From Bosea sp. 685 (lineage in GTDB: Bacteria > Pseudomonadota > Alphaproteobacteria > Rhizobiales > Beijerinckiaceae), in the NCBI RefSeq assembly GCF_031884435.1, contig NZ_CP134779.1:3596001-3660000 (forward strand): DNA of 64,000 nucleotides. The letters are read 5' to 3'. Positions 35,442 through 45,304 of this stretch are shown here, one piece after another; the stretch's first letter is position 1; the number at the start of each line of letters is the position of its first letter. The translations under genes and the position numbers were made by a program. Under the pieces are notes generated by a model that worked only from the letters and a program-made list of their open reading frames with translations, ran no database searches and had not been told where the DNA came from.

Positions 35442-36356
35442 ATGACCATGCGCACGCTCGACCTCGCCTTGCTCAGGAACTTCGCCGTCATCGCACACAC
35501 GGGCTCGATCAGCGTCGCCTCGTTGCAGATCGGGCGGACGCAGTCGGCGTTGAGCATGCAGATGCAGCGCTTGGAAGCGCTGACAGGCCAAGCTCTGCTG
35601 CACCGCAGCGGCTCGGGCGTGCGCTTGACCACAGCGGGAGACAAGCTGCTCGCCCATGCCGAAGCCCTTTTGGCCAGGCATGACGAGATCCTCGCCGACA
35701 TGCGGGGAACAGGCCTCAAGGGCTCGGTCAGCCTCGGCTGTCCCGAGGATTATTCAATCGCATTTCTGCCAGACCTGTTGCGGGAGTTTTGTGCCCTGCA
35801 TCCCGATGTCGAGCTGCGCATGGTCTGTGCGCCGACCTCTGAGCTGCGCCCCCTGCTCCATCGGCGGCAGATCGAGATGGCGCTCGTCTCCCTGCCGGAT
35901 CCGGCCGGCGCCGAGGTCATCCGGAAAGAAAACTTCGTCTGGGTCGCAAACGCAGCCGAGCCGGAGATCCTTGACCAGGCCGTCCTCCCACTGGCGCTTT
36001 CGGCCCCGATGACGCTGGACTATCGCGCGGCCTGCGACGCCATGGAAGCGGCTGGCCGTCGCTACAGGGTGGCCTTTGCGAGCAACAGCCTTGCGGGTCT
36101 TATCGCCATTGCCCGGTCAGGCCACGCCATCAGCGTCCTGACGCAAACCGCAGTTCCGCCGGATCTGCACATCGTCTCGGCAGGATTGCCGTTGCTTCCC
36201 GCGATCGGGATTGCGCTGGAGTTCGCGGAGCTGCGGCCATCATCCGCCGCGAGAGCTTTGGGCGACCACATCGCGGCCGTACTGCCGACCCTTGCAGGCG
36301 ATGCGCGCCCGATATCTCGGCCCGGGAGTCCGTCTCCTGCCTTGCGCGGACTGTGA
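35442..36356 (+). CDS. dgdR: LysR-family regulator, likely DgdR
   Basis: 304 residues. HTH: LRNFAVIAHTGSISVASLQIGRTQSALSMQMQRLE pattern at residues 8-45, followed by LTTAGDKLLAHAEALL. The effector domain starts at GSVSLGCPEDYSIAFLPDLL. ATG 35442 or 35448 are both possible; neither has a strong RBS. Position next to and divergent from dgdA identifies it as the likely regulator of 2,2-dialkylglycine use. The last 20 residues are Pro/Ser/Arg-rich. Confidence 0.8.
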   Translation: MTMRTLDLALLRNFAVIAHTGSISVASLQIGRTQSALSMQMQRLEALTGQALLHRSGSGVRLTTAGDKLLAHAEALLARHDEILADMRGTGLKGSVSLGCPEDYSIAFLPDLLREFCALHPDVELRMVCAPTSELRPLLHRRQIEMALVSLPDPAGAEVIRKENFVWVANAAEPEILDQAVLPLALSAPMTLDYRAACDAMEAAGRRYRVAFASNSLAGLIAIARSGHAISVLTQTAVPPDLHIVSAGLPLLPAIGIALEFAELRPSSAARALGDHIAAVLPTLAGDARPISRPGSPSPALRGL

Positions 36357-36550
36357 AGGCAGACGCCAATGGGGGCGAATTGCAGCCGCCTGAAACAACC
36401 ATTGCTGGCTCTCATCGAAGCGTGAGGGCGCGATCGAAGGCCGGCTGACGTCCCAGTTCAGCCCTTGGTCCAAAACCGACGCTGAGAGCGGCTGCCTCCG
36501 GCTTGCACAACTGGATTGACAGATGGCGGGGGCGGCTGCATCGCAATGCC

Positions 36551-37102
36551 ATGAGCGACGTGACAAAGACGGGTGCCGGTTCGGAATCCGCCGGGCAGCA
36601 ATTGGACGAGCGGCTTGGCAGCGGGGTTTTGCGGCGCGGCGGGGCCGAGGCCAGCCCTGCCATCGGCGAGATCGGTCTCAACCAGTTTGCGCCCTATCTG
36701 ATGAACCGGGTGGCGTCGCGCTGGAACAGCAACCTCGCCGACGCGCTGAAGGCCCACGGCATGACCACCCCGAAGATGCGGGCGCTGGCGGTGCTCTGCG
36801 TGACCTCGGGGCTGACGATCAACGAATTGGCGGTCTTCGCCGTCACCGAGCAATCGACCATGAGCCGGACCCTGGATTCGCTGGAGGAACAGGGCCTCAT
36901 CCGCCGCCAGCAGCGCAGCGAGGACATGCGCGTCCGCGAAGTTCATATCACCGAGCAGGGCCGCAGCGCCTTCGAGCAGATCTGGCCGATGATGTACGCC
37001 ATGTTCGTCAACATGTTCGACGGCATCGACGAGGACGAATACCAGGCCTTCACCGGCACCCTGCACAAGGTGCTGCGCAACATCCGCAAGCACGATATCT
37101 GA
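36551..37102 (+). CDS. MarR-family transcriptional regulator
   Basis: 183 residues. A 45-residue N-terminal extension precedes the MarR winged helix: LKAHGMTTPKMRALAVLCV, then TINELAVFAVTEQSTMSRTLDSLEEQGLIRRQ and the wing DMRVREVHITEQGRSAF. ATG 36551 is chosen over an in-frame TTG at 36503; the RBS is weak. It is convergent with iorB across two repeats and is the only regulator near the ior/Liv block, so it is the best candidate to control it. Aromatic acids are common MarR ligands, which fits, but this is inference. The 194 bp upstream hold nothing recognisable. Confidence 0.85.
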   Translation: MSDVTKTGAGSESAGQQLDERLGSGVLRRGGAEASPAIGEIGLNQFAPYLMNRVASRWNSNLADALKAHGMTTPKMRALAVLCVTSGLTINELAVFAVTEQSTMSRTLDSLEEQGLIRRQQRSEDMRVREVHITEQGRSAFEQIWPMMYAMFVNMFDGIDEDEYQAFTGTLHKVLRNIRKHDI

Positions 37103-37127
37103 GCGCCCGTCTGGAAGCTCCGCGAGC

Positions 37128-37178
37128 CGTCATCCTGAGGAGCGCTCCGCAGGAGCGCGTCTCGAAGGATGCTCCAGG
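37128..37178. repeat. Repeat family A, half copy
   Basis: CGTCATCCTGAGGAGCGCTC and GCGTCTCGAAGGATGCTCCAGG match one arm of the full copy at 1181-1297. It lies just after the MarR gene. Confidence 0.7.
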
Positions 37179-37203
37179 AGGCTCTGCCCTGACCACCTAT
37201 GCG

Positions 37204-37320
37204 CCGTCGTCCCGGGCGTAGTGAAGCGCAGACCCGGGACCCATGCCGGAGCGCTGCCTGGTTAGGCTCCGGCATGGATCCCGGATCGGCGCCGCTGCGC
37301 GGCTTGTCCGGGATGACGAC
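37204..37320. repeat. Palindromic intergenic repeat, family B, copy 3
   Basis: The outer arms CGTCGTCCCGGGC / CCGGGATGACGACG and inner arms around ATGCCGGAGC/GCTCCGGCAT are inverted. It shares the GCGGCTTGTCCGG block with the copy at 11062-11193. It sits between convergent MarR and iorB transcripts. Confidence 0.8.
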
Positions 37321-37374
37321 GTGGTTCCGGGGATGAACGGCCTCTGACCACGCCGAATCCGAGCACCGCCGAAC

Positions 37375-38922
37375 CTACAGGCTCGCAACCGTCTTCAGCG
37401 CGCCGTCCAGCGCGATACCTTCCTCGTCGAGCAGGGCGGCCTGGCGCAACCGTCTCAGCCAGCTGGCGCCGTCCTCGCGCGCGATCAGCATCGGCAAGGC
37501 CTGGAGCACCCGGTCGAACTTGGCGGCGCCACGGGCATGGGTGTCCGAATAGCCCTTCACCAGCCGGCGGCAGCCGAGCACTTCCACGGCGAGATCGTAA
37601 TTCGCCGGCAGGGTCTCCAGCGCCTGATCGAGCCATCCCGCGAGATGGCCCATCTCGCGGGCGTGCCGCAGCGTCTTGCGGCGCATCGGCTTCAGCGCGG
37701 AGACGAGATAGAGCGCGCTGAACCACAGGATCGTGCCGGTGCGCACGCGGCGGCCGCGATTGACGAAGCGGTCGAGCCAAGCGACCAGTTTCGGGCGGGC
37801 CTCGAGCCAGCGGCCGATCCCGCCCGGCAAGGTGCCGATCACCTCCTCCATGCGCGGATGCATGAACTCGGTGGTGTAGAGGAGCTGGTCGGGCTTCACA
37901 CCGACCTCCTGGCGCACCCGCTCGAAGCGGCTGGCGCGGACCTTGAGATCGGCGACGCGGATGACGTCGTCATAGGCCATGGCAACCGCGAGATATTTGG
38001 CGGCCGCAAGCGTGAAGGCATGGTCTTTCGCGAGCCCGCCATGAGCCTGATCCTGCTGATGCAGCCGGGCGACGCGATCGAGATAATCGCCCGCATAGGC
38101 TGGATCCTGGAAATCGACCAGCTTCTTCACCCCGGCGAAGAGCATGGCCTGGGCCGTTTGCGGGAATTGCGTACGGATGCGCTCGAGCAGCGCATCGAGC
38201 ACGGGCTGGCCCGTCGTTGCCGGCAGCGCCTCGAAGCGCTTGGGCGCGGCTTTCGAGACCGCGTCGCGCGGCTTCTCGCGCACGCGCTCATAGGCCGCAA
38301 CGAAAGCCCGCAAGCTCGCCTCGATGCCCTTGCCGCCGGCCTTGATCACGTTCTCGAACGCCGCCTTGCCGAAGGGCAGGACATTGGCGGCCGCCAGCGC
38401 CCCGAACATCGCCGAGGAGATCACGCTGCCATAGGTTTCGGCCAGCGCCTGCATGTCGAAGGCGATCATCCGCTTCGCCGCGACATCGGTCGCGTCCACC
38501 ACGGTGAGCGGATCGCCGACGCCGTCGCCGGGCTGCTCCTTCTCGACCACGGCATAGGCGCGATGGGTCGAGGCGATCAGGGTCGTGCGGTCGGGCGTCA
38601 CCAGCCCGCGCAGAATCGAGCGGCCGGCTTCCATGAATTCGGCCGCCAGCACGATGTCGACATCGCCCGGCGTCGGCATCAGCGACAGCACCGGCAGCCG
38701 CCCGCCCTTGGGCGGGAGCATCTCGATATAGTAGATCGTCGCGCCCGTGCGTTGCGCCACGCCCGGCACCGAGGTCGATTGCGCGATGAAGCCCTCAGTC
38801 TCCGCCAGCGCCACGATCCAGTCGGCCAGAACACCGCCGCCCTGCCCGCCCATGGCGAGGATCGCGATCGAAAGCGGCTTGTCGGTGGAGAGGCCGGTCC
38901 GGGTGATGTCAACAGCGGTCAT
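37375..38922 (-). CDS. iorB: Indolepyruvate:ferredoxin oxidoreductase, beta-type subunit (IorB) with long extension
   Basis: 515 residues. Residues about 15-200 form the pyruvate-ferredoxin oxidoreductase gamma-like domain (AILAMGGQGGGVLADWIV, VPGVAQRTGATIYYIEM). Residues from about 210 to the end form a helical domain found in bacterial fused IorB proteins and absent from the archaeal subunit. With IorA it oxidatively decarboxylates arylpyruvates to aryl-acetyl-CoA, passing electrons to ferredoxin. GAGG precedes ATG 38922 and the gap from iorA is 9 bp, so the two are co-translated. Confidence 0.88.
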   Translation of the reverse strand: MTAVDITRTGLSTDKPLSIAILAMGGQGGGVLADWIVALAETEGFIAQSTSVPGVAQRTGATIYYIEMLPPKGGRLPVLSLMPTPGDVDIVLAAEFMEAGRSILRGLVTPDRTTLIASTHRAYAVVEKEQPGDGVGDPLTVVDATDVAAKRMIAFDMQALAETYGSVISSAMFGALAAANVLPFGKAAFENVIKAGGKGIEASLRAFVAAYERVREKPRDAVSKAAPKRFEALPATTGQPVLDALLERIRTQFPQTAQAMLFAGVKKLVDFQDPAYAGDYLDRVARLHQQDQAHGGLAKDHAFTLAAAKYLAVAMAYDDVIRVADLKVRASRFERVRQEVGVKPDQLLYTTEFMHPRMEEVIGTLPGGIGRWLEARPKLVAWLDRFVNRGRRVRTGTILWFSALYLVSALKPMRRKTLRHAREMGHLAGWLDQALETLPANYDLAVEVLGCRRLVKGYSDTHARGAAKFDRVLQALPMLIAREDGASWLRRLRQAALLDEEGIALDGALKTVASL

Positions 38923-38931
38923 CGCAAAACC

Positions 38932-41085
38932 TCATGCCGGAAAGGCGATGCGTCGGCGCTCGCGCCGGCGCTGCAGGAAGCCGATGACCGCTGCGCGCAG
39001 CCTCGCCATGACACGATCGAGCCCTGTGGGATTATGGATGATGTCGGCACGGTAGAAGGATGGGCAGAGGACCGCCGCCTCCGCCACCTCCCCGCAATTG
39101 CCGCAGCCGACGCAGGAATTGTCGATTGCCGCCACCGGATCGTCCTTGAGCGGGTCGTCGGTGTGCTTGACCGAAAGCGAGGGGCAGCCGGAGAGGCGGA
39201 TGCAGGCATGGTCGCCGGTGCAGACATCCTCGTCGACGCCGAAGCGCTCGCGCACCACGCGCTTGCCGTCCTTTACCGCTTTAGTGAAGAGCGGCTTGAT
39301 GCGGCGCTGCTTGTTCAGCATGCATTCGGAGGAGGCGACGATGATCTTGGGGCCCTTCTCCTTGGTCGTCAGCGCCTCGCGCAGCGTGTCGCGCATCTTG
39401 GCAACGTCGTAGGTCCGGTCGATCTGGCGCACCCATTTCGCGCCGATGCCCTTCACCGCCGCAGTGATCGAGTTGTTGGTCTGGCGGCCGGGATTGCGCG
39501 CGCGCGACGAGAGGATGTCCTGCCCGCCGGTCGCGGCCGAATAGTAATTGTCGACGACGAGGATGACGCCATCCTGCTTGTTGAAGACGGCGTTGCCGAC
39601 GGAACTGGCGAGCCCGTTATGCCAGAAGCCGCCATCGCCCATGATCGAAATCGAGCGCTTGTCGGCCTCGACGTTGAAGGCCGAGGCCGAGGCCGGGCCA
39701 AGGCCGTAGCCCATCGTGGTCGCGCCGATGTTGAAGGGCGGCAGGATCGAGAACAGGTGGCAGCCGATATCGGCCGCGACATGGTGCTGGCCGAGCTCCT
39801 TCTCGACCAGCTTCATCGCAGCGAAGATCGGCCGTTCCGGGCAGCCGATACAGAACCCGGCCGGCCGAGGCGGCACGACCGCGCCCAGCGCCTTGACCTT
39901 GGGGTCGTCCAACACCGCGCTCGGGTCCGGCAGCGGCGGGCGGTTGCCGAGCAGCAGGCGGGCATGGGTTTCGAGGAAGGTGCCGAGGCCCTTTGCCAGC
40001 ACCTGCGCGGTATATTCGCCACCCATCGGCAGCATGTCCTTGCCGGCGATCTTGGTCTGGATGTCGCGGCGGCGCAGCAGCGTGTTGAGCGCCTGCTCGA
40101 TATATTCCGGCGCGCCCTCCTCGATCATCAGCACGGCCTTCTTGCCGGCGCAGAAGGCCACGACCTCGTCGTCGATCAGGGGATAGGTGACGTTGAGCAC
40201 ATAGAGCGGGATCGCGGACTCGCCGTAGACATCGGCCAGCCCGTGCTGCTGCAGGGCGCGCAGCACGTTATTGTACATGCCGCCCTGCAGGATGATGCCG
40301 ACGTCGCCGTCCTCGGGGCCAAAGACTTCGTTGAGCTTGCGCGCCTTGATGAATTCGACCGCCGCCGGCCAGCGCTTCTCCAGCTTCTCCTTCTCATGGA
40401 TGAAAGAGGCCGGCGGCAGCACGATGCGGCCGGTGTCGCGGACAGGCGTTTCCAGCGCCTGGCGCAGCGTGAAATCCGGGCGGCGGTTGTCCTTGGCGAC
40501 GAATTGACCATGGACATGGCAGGTGCGGATGCGCACCTGCAGGATGACCGGCGTGTTGGAGGCTTCCGACAGGGCAAAACCGTCCTCGACCGCCCCTACG
40601 ATGCTCTCCAGGTTCGGCCGTGGGTCGAGCATCCAGATCTGCGACTTCATCGCGAAGGCGTGGCTGCGCTCCTGCATGATCGAGGAGCCTTCGCCGTAAT
40701 CCTCGCCGATCACGATCAGCGCGCCGCCGGTGACGCCGCCCGACGCCAGGTTCGACAGTGCATCGGAGGCGACATTGGTGCCGGCGGTCGATTTCCAGGT
40801 GACGGCGCCGCGGATCGGATACATCACCGAGGCCGATAGCATGGCTGCCGCGGCCGCTTCCGAGGCCGAACTTTCGAAATGCACGCCGAGGTCGTCAAGC
40901 ACGTCCTTGGCGTCGGCGAGCACGTCCATCAGATGTGAGATCGGCGAGCCCTGATAGCCGCCTACATAGGAGACGCCGGACTGGAGCAGCGCCTTGGTGA
41001 TCGCCAGGATGCCCTCGCCGCGAAAGAGCTCGCCTGCGCCCAGCTTGAGATCCTGCACCTCGCGCTCGAATGACCGTTCAGCCAT
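38932..41085 (-). CDS. iorA: Indolepyruvate:ferredoxin oxidoreductase, alpha subunit (IorA)
   Basis: 717 residues. The N-terminal pyrimidine-binding domain has GGYQGSPISHLMDVL and FESSASEAAAAAMLSAS. The TPP-binding domain holds CIGCPERP and GDGGFWHNGLASSVGNAVFNKQDGVILVVDNYY in the family pattern, with the GDG...N motif. The C-terminal ferredoxin-like region has CTGDHACIRLSGCPSL and CVGCGNCGEVAEAAVLCPSF for two 4Fe-4S clusters. AAGGAGG 5 bp before ATG 41085 is a strong RBS. It likely serves catabolism of aromatic amino acids imported by the adjacent Liv system. Confidence 0.92.
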   Translation of the reverse strand: MAERSFEREVQDLKLGAGELFRGEGILAITKALLQSGVSYVGGYQGSPISHLMDVLADAKDVLDDLGVHFESSASEAAAAAMLSASVMYPIRGAVTWKSTAGTNVASDALSNLASGGVTGGALIVIGEDYGEGSSIMQERSHAFAMKSQIWMLDPRPNLESIVGAVEDGFALSEASNTPVILQVRIRTCHVHGQFVAKDNRRPDFTLRQALETPVRDTGRIVLPPASFIHEKEKLEKRWPAAVEFIKARKLNEVFGPEDGDVGIILQGGMYNNVLRALQQHGLADVYGESAIPLYVLNVTYPLIDDEVVAFCAGKKAVLMIEEGAPEYIEQALNTLLRRRDIQTKIAGKDMLPMGGEYTAQVLAKGLGTFLETHARLLLGNRPPLPDPSAVLDDPKVKALGAVVPPRPAGFCIGCPERPIFAAMKLVEKELGQHHVAADIGCHLFSILPPFNIGATTMGYGLGPASASAFNVEADKRSISIMGDGGFWHNGLASSVGNAVFNKQDGVILVVDNYYSAATGGQDILSSRARNPGRQTNNSITAAVKGIGAKWVRQIDRTYDVAKMRDTLREALTTKEKGPKIIVASSECMLNKQRRIKPLFTKAVKDGKRVVRERFGVDEDVCTGDHACIRLSGCPSLSVKHTDDPLKDDPVAAIDNSCVGCGNCGEVAEAAVLCPSFYRADIIHNPTGLDRVMARLRAAVIGFLQRRRERRRIAFPA

Positions 41086-41127
41086 GGAAGCCTCCTTCGT
41101 CGATGATCGCTGCCGGATCCGCGCCCG

Positions 41128-41230
41128 CTAGAGTATTTCCGCGTTTCTCCGAATCGCGGAAATACTCTAAGTTATTGTTTTGGCGCATTTTCTTTACGCG
41201 AACCGGTCCCCACTTCGCTCGAAAATGCGC
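41128..41230 (-). repeat. Repeat family D, copy 2
   Basis: The reverse complement aligns along its length with the copy inside the OppD-like gene (9886-9989). The left arm TATTTCCGCG...CGCGGAAATA is an inverted repeat. It fills the gap between ohr and iorA. Confidence 0.85.
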
Positions 41231-41235
41231 TTGCA

Positions 41236-41664
41236 TCACAGGACGCTCAGCCGCACCGCGATGTTGCCGCGCGTCGCATTCGAATAGGGGCAGCGCTCAT
41301 GCGCGCCCGCGAGGATCTCCTCGGCGATCTCACGATCGAGCCCCGGAAGACGCACTGCGAGCTCGACCTCCAGCCCGTAGCCGACCGCGACCGCACCGAT
41401 CCCGACAGCTGCCGTGACCGCGACATCGTCGGGCAGGTTAAGCTTGCGTTGCCGGGCGACGAGCTTCACGGCGCCGAGGAAACAGGCGGCATAGCCCGCC
41501 GCGAAGAGCTGTTCGGGATTGGTGGCCGCGCCACCAGCGCCGCCCAACTCCTTGGGAACGGAGAGCGCGACATCGAGCACGCCGTCGCTCGAGACCGCGC
41601 GCCCGTCACGCCCGCCGGTCGCCGTCGCTTCAGCCCGGTAGAGCACTTTTTCGAGCCGCATCAT
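41236..41664 (-). CDS. ohr: Organic hydroperoxide resistance protein (Ohr/OsmC family)
   Basis: 142 residues, normal Ohr length. The two reactive cysteines are in [11 protein letters not shown] (peroxidatic) and [13 protein letters not shown] (resolving), and the N-terminal [13 protein letters not shown] stretch is the Ohr signature. It reduces organic and fatty-acid hydroperoxides using lipoylated proteins. It follows the LivF gene by 34 bp on the same strand, so it is probably co-transcribed with the importer, ahead of iorAB. An MarR gene (OhrR is a MarR protein) lies beyond iorB but not adjacent. Confidence 0.9.
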   Translation of the reverse strand: MMRLEKVLYRAEATATGGRDGRAVSSDGVLDVALSVPKELGGAGGAATNPEQLFAAGYAACFLGAVKLVARQRKLNLPDDVAVTAAVGIGAVAVGYGLEVELAVRLPGLDREIAEEILAGAHERCPYSNATRGNIAVRLSVL

Positions 41665-41698
41665 GGTATCGCTCCGCGTGAGGTCGAAAGCATGGCGG

Positions 41699-42411
<713 letters not shown>

Positions 42412-42412
<1 letters not shown>

Positions 42413-44181
42413 CAGGCCGTCCCCCCGAGATAGGCATCCTGCACCCGCGGATCGCGCCGGACCTCGGCGGGCTCGCCCTCGCAGAGCTTGCAGCCGAAAT
42501 TCATCACCACGATCCTGTCGACCAGCCCCATAACGAATTCCATGTCGTGCTCGACGAGCAGGATGGTGAGATGTTCCGAGCGCAGCGATCTGAGCAGTGC
42601 GGCAAGCGCCTGCTTTTCCTGGCGGCGCAATCCGGCCGCCGGCTCGTCCAGCACCAGGAGGACAGGGTCGGAGGCGAGCGCCCTGGCGATCTCGAGCACG
42701 CGCTGGTTGCCGAGCGGCAGGTTGCCGGCAAGCTCGAACAGCTTGTCGCCGAGCCCGACGCGTTCGAGCTGTTGCCTGGCGGCGAAGCGCGCTTGCGCCT
42801 CCTCAGTGCGGTCGAGCCCGAAGGCGCCGCTCAGGAAGCCCGCATGCGTGCGCGGATGGGTGCCGAGCAGGACATTGTCGAGCAGGGTCATTTTCGGGCG
42901 CAGTTTGACGTGCTGGAAGGTGCGCGCAATGCCGGCGCGAGCGATCTCGCGCTGGGGCGCGCGGGTGATGTCCTGGCCCAGGAAGACGATCTTGCCTTCA
43001 TTGCAGCGCAGGGCACCGGTCAGGAGGTTGAACATCGTGCTCTTGCCGGCGCCGTTGGGGCCGATCAGTCCGAGGATCTGGCCGGCCTCCAATTGGAAGC
43101 TGACCTTGTCGACGGCGACCAACCCGCCGAAGCGGCGTTCCGCCGCCTCGACGCTGAGCAGCGGCGTGCCCGGGGCGGGCTTGGCCCGGGATGACAGCGG
43201 CGGAGCCTCTCGCGGCGTCTCGACCCGCAGGCTCGGGAGCAACCTCGTGATCGCCGGAACGATGCCGCCGCGCGCACGCTGCAGGAAGACGATGAAGATG
43301 ATCGAGAACGCCACGATCTCCAATTGGCCAGACGCGCCCTTGGCGATCAGCGGCAGATAGTCCTGGATGCTGTTCTTCGACAGGGTGACGAGCGCTGCTC
43401 CAACGACCGCGCCGAGCAGTTCGGTCGCGCCGCCGACCATCGCCATCATCAGATAGTCGATGCCGACATGAACCTCGAAAGGCGCCGGGCTGACGAAGCG
43501 GCTGAGATGGGCGTAAAGCCAGCCTGAGAGGGCTGCAAATAGCGCGGCGATGACGAAGGTCGCGAGCCTGGTGCGGAAGGCGTCGATTCCCAGGCTCTCG
43601 ACCAGGAGATTGCCGCCGCGCAGCGCCCGCATGGCCCGCCCGGCGCGGGAATCCAGCAGGTTGTACGACAGCAGGAGCGCGCCCAGGACCACCGCCCAGA
43701 TCAGGTAGAAGATCTGCCAGCTCGCCACCAGCGCAACCGAGCCGAGCGAGATCGGCGGAACATTGGCGATGCCGTTATGCTGGCCGAGCCCATCGATGGT
43801 GCCGAACAGGAAATAGATCGACAATCCCCAGGCCACGGTGCTGAGCGCCAGGAAATGACCGCCAAGCCGCAATGTCAGCGCGCCCAAAGCGGCCGCGACG
43901 CAGCAGGTCAGGACGACCGCCAGCACCAGGCCGAGCCAGGGCGAATAGCCCTGCACCGCGCTCGCCCAGGCGGTCGCATAGGCGCCGATCCCGACGAAGG
44001 CGGCCTGGCCGAACGACATCATGCCGCCGATCCCGGTCAGCAGGACGAGCCCGAGCGCGACGAGGCCGTAGATGCCGATATAGTTCAGCAAGGTGATGCT
44101 GAAGGGGTTCATGTAGAACGGCGCGGCCGCCAGCAGAGCAACGCTGCCGGCCACGATCAGGCGGATCTGGAGCGGGCTCAT
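42412..44181 (-). CDS. LivM-LivG fusion: permease and ATPase in one protein
   Basis: 589 residues. Residues about 5-310 are a LivM permease (GLVLLTGIGGMMSFGQAAFVGIGAY and GGATELLGAVVGAALV). A 30-residue linker follows. Residues about 345-589 are a LivG ATPase with GLIGPNGAGKSTMFN, ARTFQHVKLRP, the LivG-type signature LPLGNQRVLEIARAL, LLVLDEPAAGL and VEHDME, ending in DAYLGGTA. Such fusions are known in Bradyrhizobium relatives. It overlaps livH upstream and livF downstream by 4 bp each. Confidence 0.92.
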
Positions 44182-45221
44182 TCTTCGGCCTCATCCTCAG
44201 CCTCTCCCACGGTGAGCGAGCGCCACAGCAGCACGGGGATGAGGAACGAAAACACGATGACCTCCTTGAAAGCGCTGCTCCAGAAGGATGCAAAGCTCTC
44301 CAGCAGGCCGACGAGGACGGCGCCGAGCGCCGTGATCGGATAGCTCACCATCGCCCCGATGATGGCGCCGACGAAGGCGCGCAGACCGAAGAGAAAGCCG
44401 GAATCGTAGAAGATCGTGGTCACCGGCGAGATCAGGATGCCGGAGATCCCGGCCAGCACCGAGGCCAAGAGATAGGCGATCGTGCCGGCACGGGCCGGCC
44501 TGATGCCGACGAGGCGTGCGCCGGTGCGGTTGACCGCCGTCGCGCGAAGCGCCTTGCCGGTGATGGTATAGCCGAAGAAGGCGTAGAGAAGCCCGCTGAA
44601 CAGCACGGCGCTCGCGACGATCATGAAGGTCTGGAGCGAGACCAGCATGCCTGCGACCTCCAGGCTCGCATCCGTCAGCGGTTGCGTCCGGACGCCCTCG
44701 GGGCCGAAGAACAGCAGGCCCAGCCCGACCAGGGCGAAATGCAGCGCCATGGCGACGGTGAGCAGCAGCAGGACCGAGGCATCGGCGATCGGGCGGAAAA
44801 CGATCCGGTCGAGCAAGGGCGAGATCGGCAGGATCAGGAGCAGCGACAGGGCGATGCGCACCGGCATGGCCAGCGCCGCCCCCGCCGCCAGCCACATCAG
44901 CAGCACCGGCACAAGCGGCAAGCCGAGGTAGAACAGCAGCGTATAGGGAATGGCTTTCGCCGCTCCCGCGCGCAGATCGGCGCTGATCTGCATCGCGGTG
45001 GCGAGCAGCGCCAGCAAGGCGACGAGCCCCATCGTGCCCGGCAGTTGCTTGGTCTCCAGGGCGGCGAGCGTCAGCCCCGTGAAGGCGGCGATATCGCCGA
45101 AGGGCACGAAGATGACGCGCGTCACAGCGAAGATCAGCACGAAGCCGATCGCGATGAGCACGTAGATGGCGCCACTCGCGATGCCGTCTATGGCCAGAAT
45201 GGCAGCGATGTCACTGGTCAT
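44178..45221 (-). CDS. livH: Branched-chain-type ABC transporter permease (LivH)
   Basis: 347 residues, longer than usual LivH (about 290) owing to extra hydrophobic segments at residues 60-140. The N-terminal signature is GIASGAIYVLIAIGFVLIFAVTRVIFVPFGDIA. The coupling region is TGKALRATAVNRTGARLVGIRP. It ends in an acidic tail (EAEDEAEE). Its stop overlaps the fusion gene start. Confidence 0.9.
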   Translation of the reverse strand: MTSDIAAILAIDGIASGAIYVLIAIGFVLIFAVTRVIFVPFGDIAAFTGLTLAALETKQLPGTMGLVALLALLATAMQISADLRAGAAKAIPYTLLFYLGLPLVPVLLMWLAAGAALAMPVRIALSLLLILPISPLLDRIVFRPIADASVLLLLTVAMALHFALVGLGLLFFGPEGVRTQPLTDASLEVAGMLVSLQTFMIVASAVLFSGLLYAFFGYTITGKALRATAVNRTGARLVGIRPARAGTIAYLLASVLAGISGILISPVTTIFYDSGFLFGLRAFVGAIIGAMVSYPITALGAVLVGLLESFASFWSSAFKEVIVFSFLIPVLLWRSLTVGEAEDEAEE

Positions 45222-45304
45222 CAGGTTTCAGACCGGGATTGCGAGGGGACATGGCCAGGGGACTTGGCGAGGGGACATGAACGGGAGCGTCTCAGGCGTC
45301 GGGC

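Noticed and set aside
37537..40839. A 1100-codon open frame on the plus strand opposite iorA/iorB
   Set aside because: It is antisense to two genes with clear motifs, its translation is rich in Arg/Asp/Gly without family patterns, and long antisense frames are expected at this GC.
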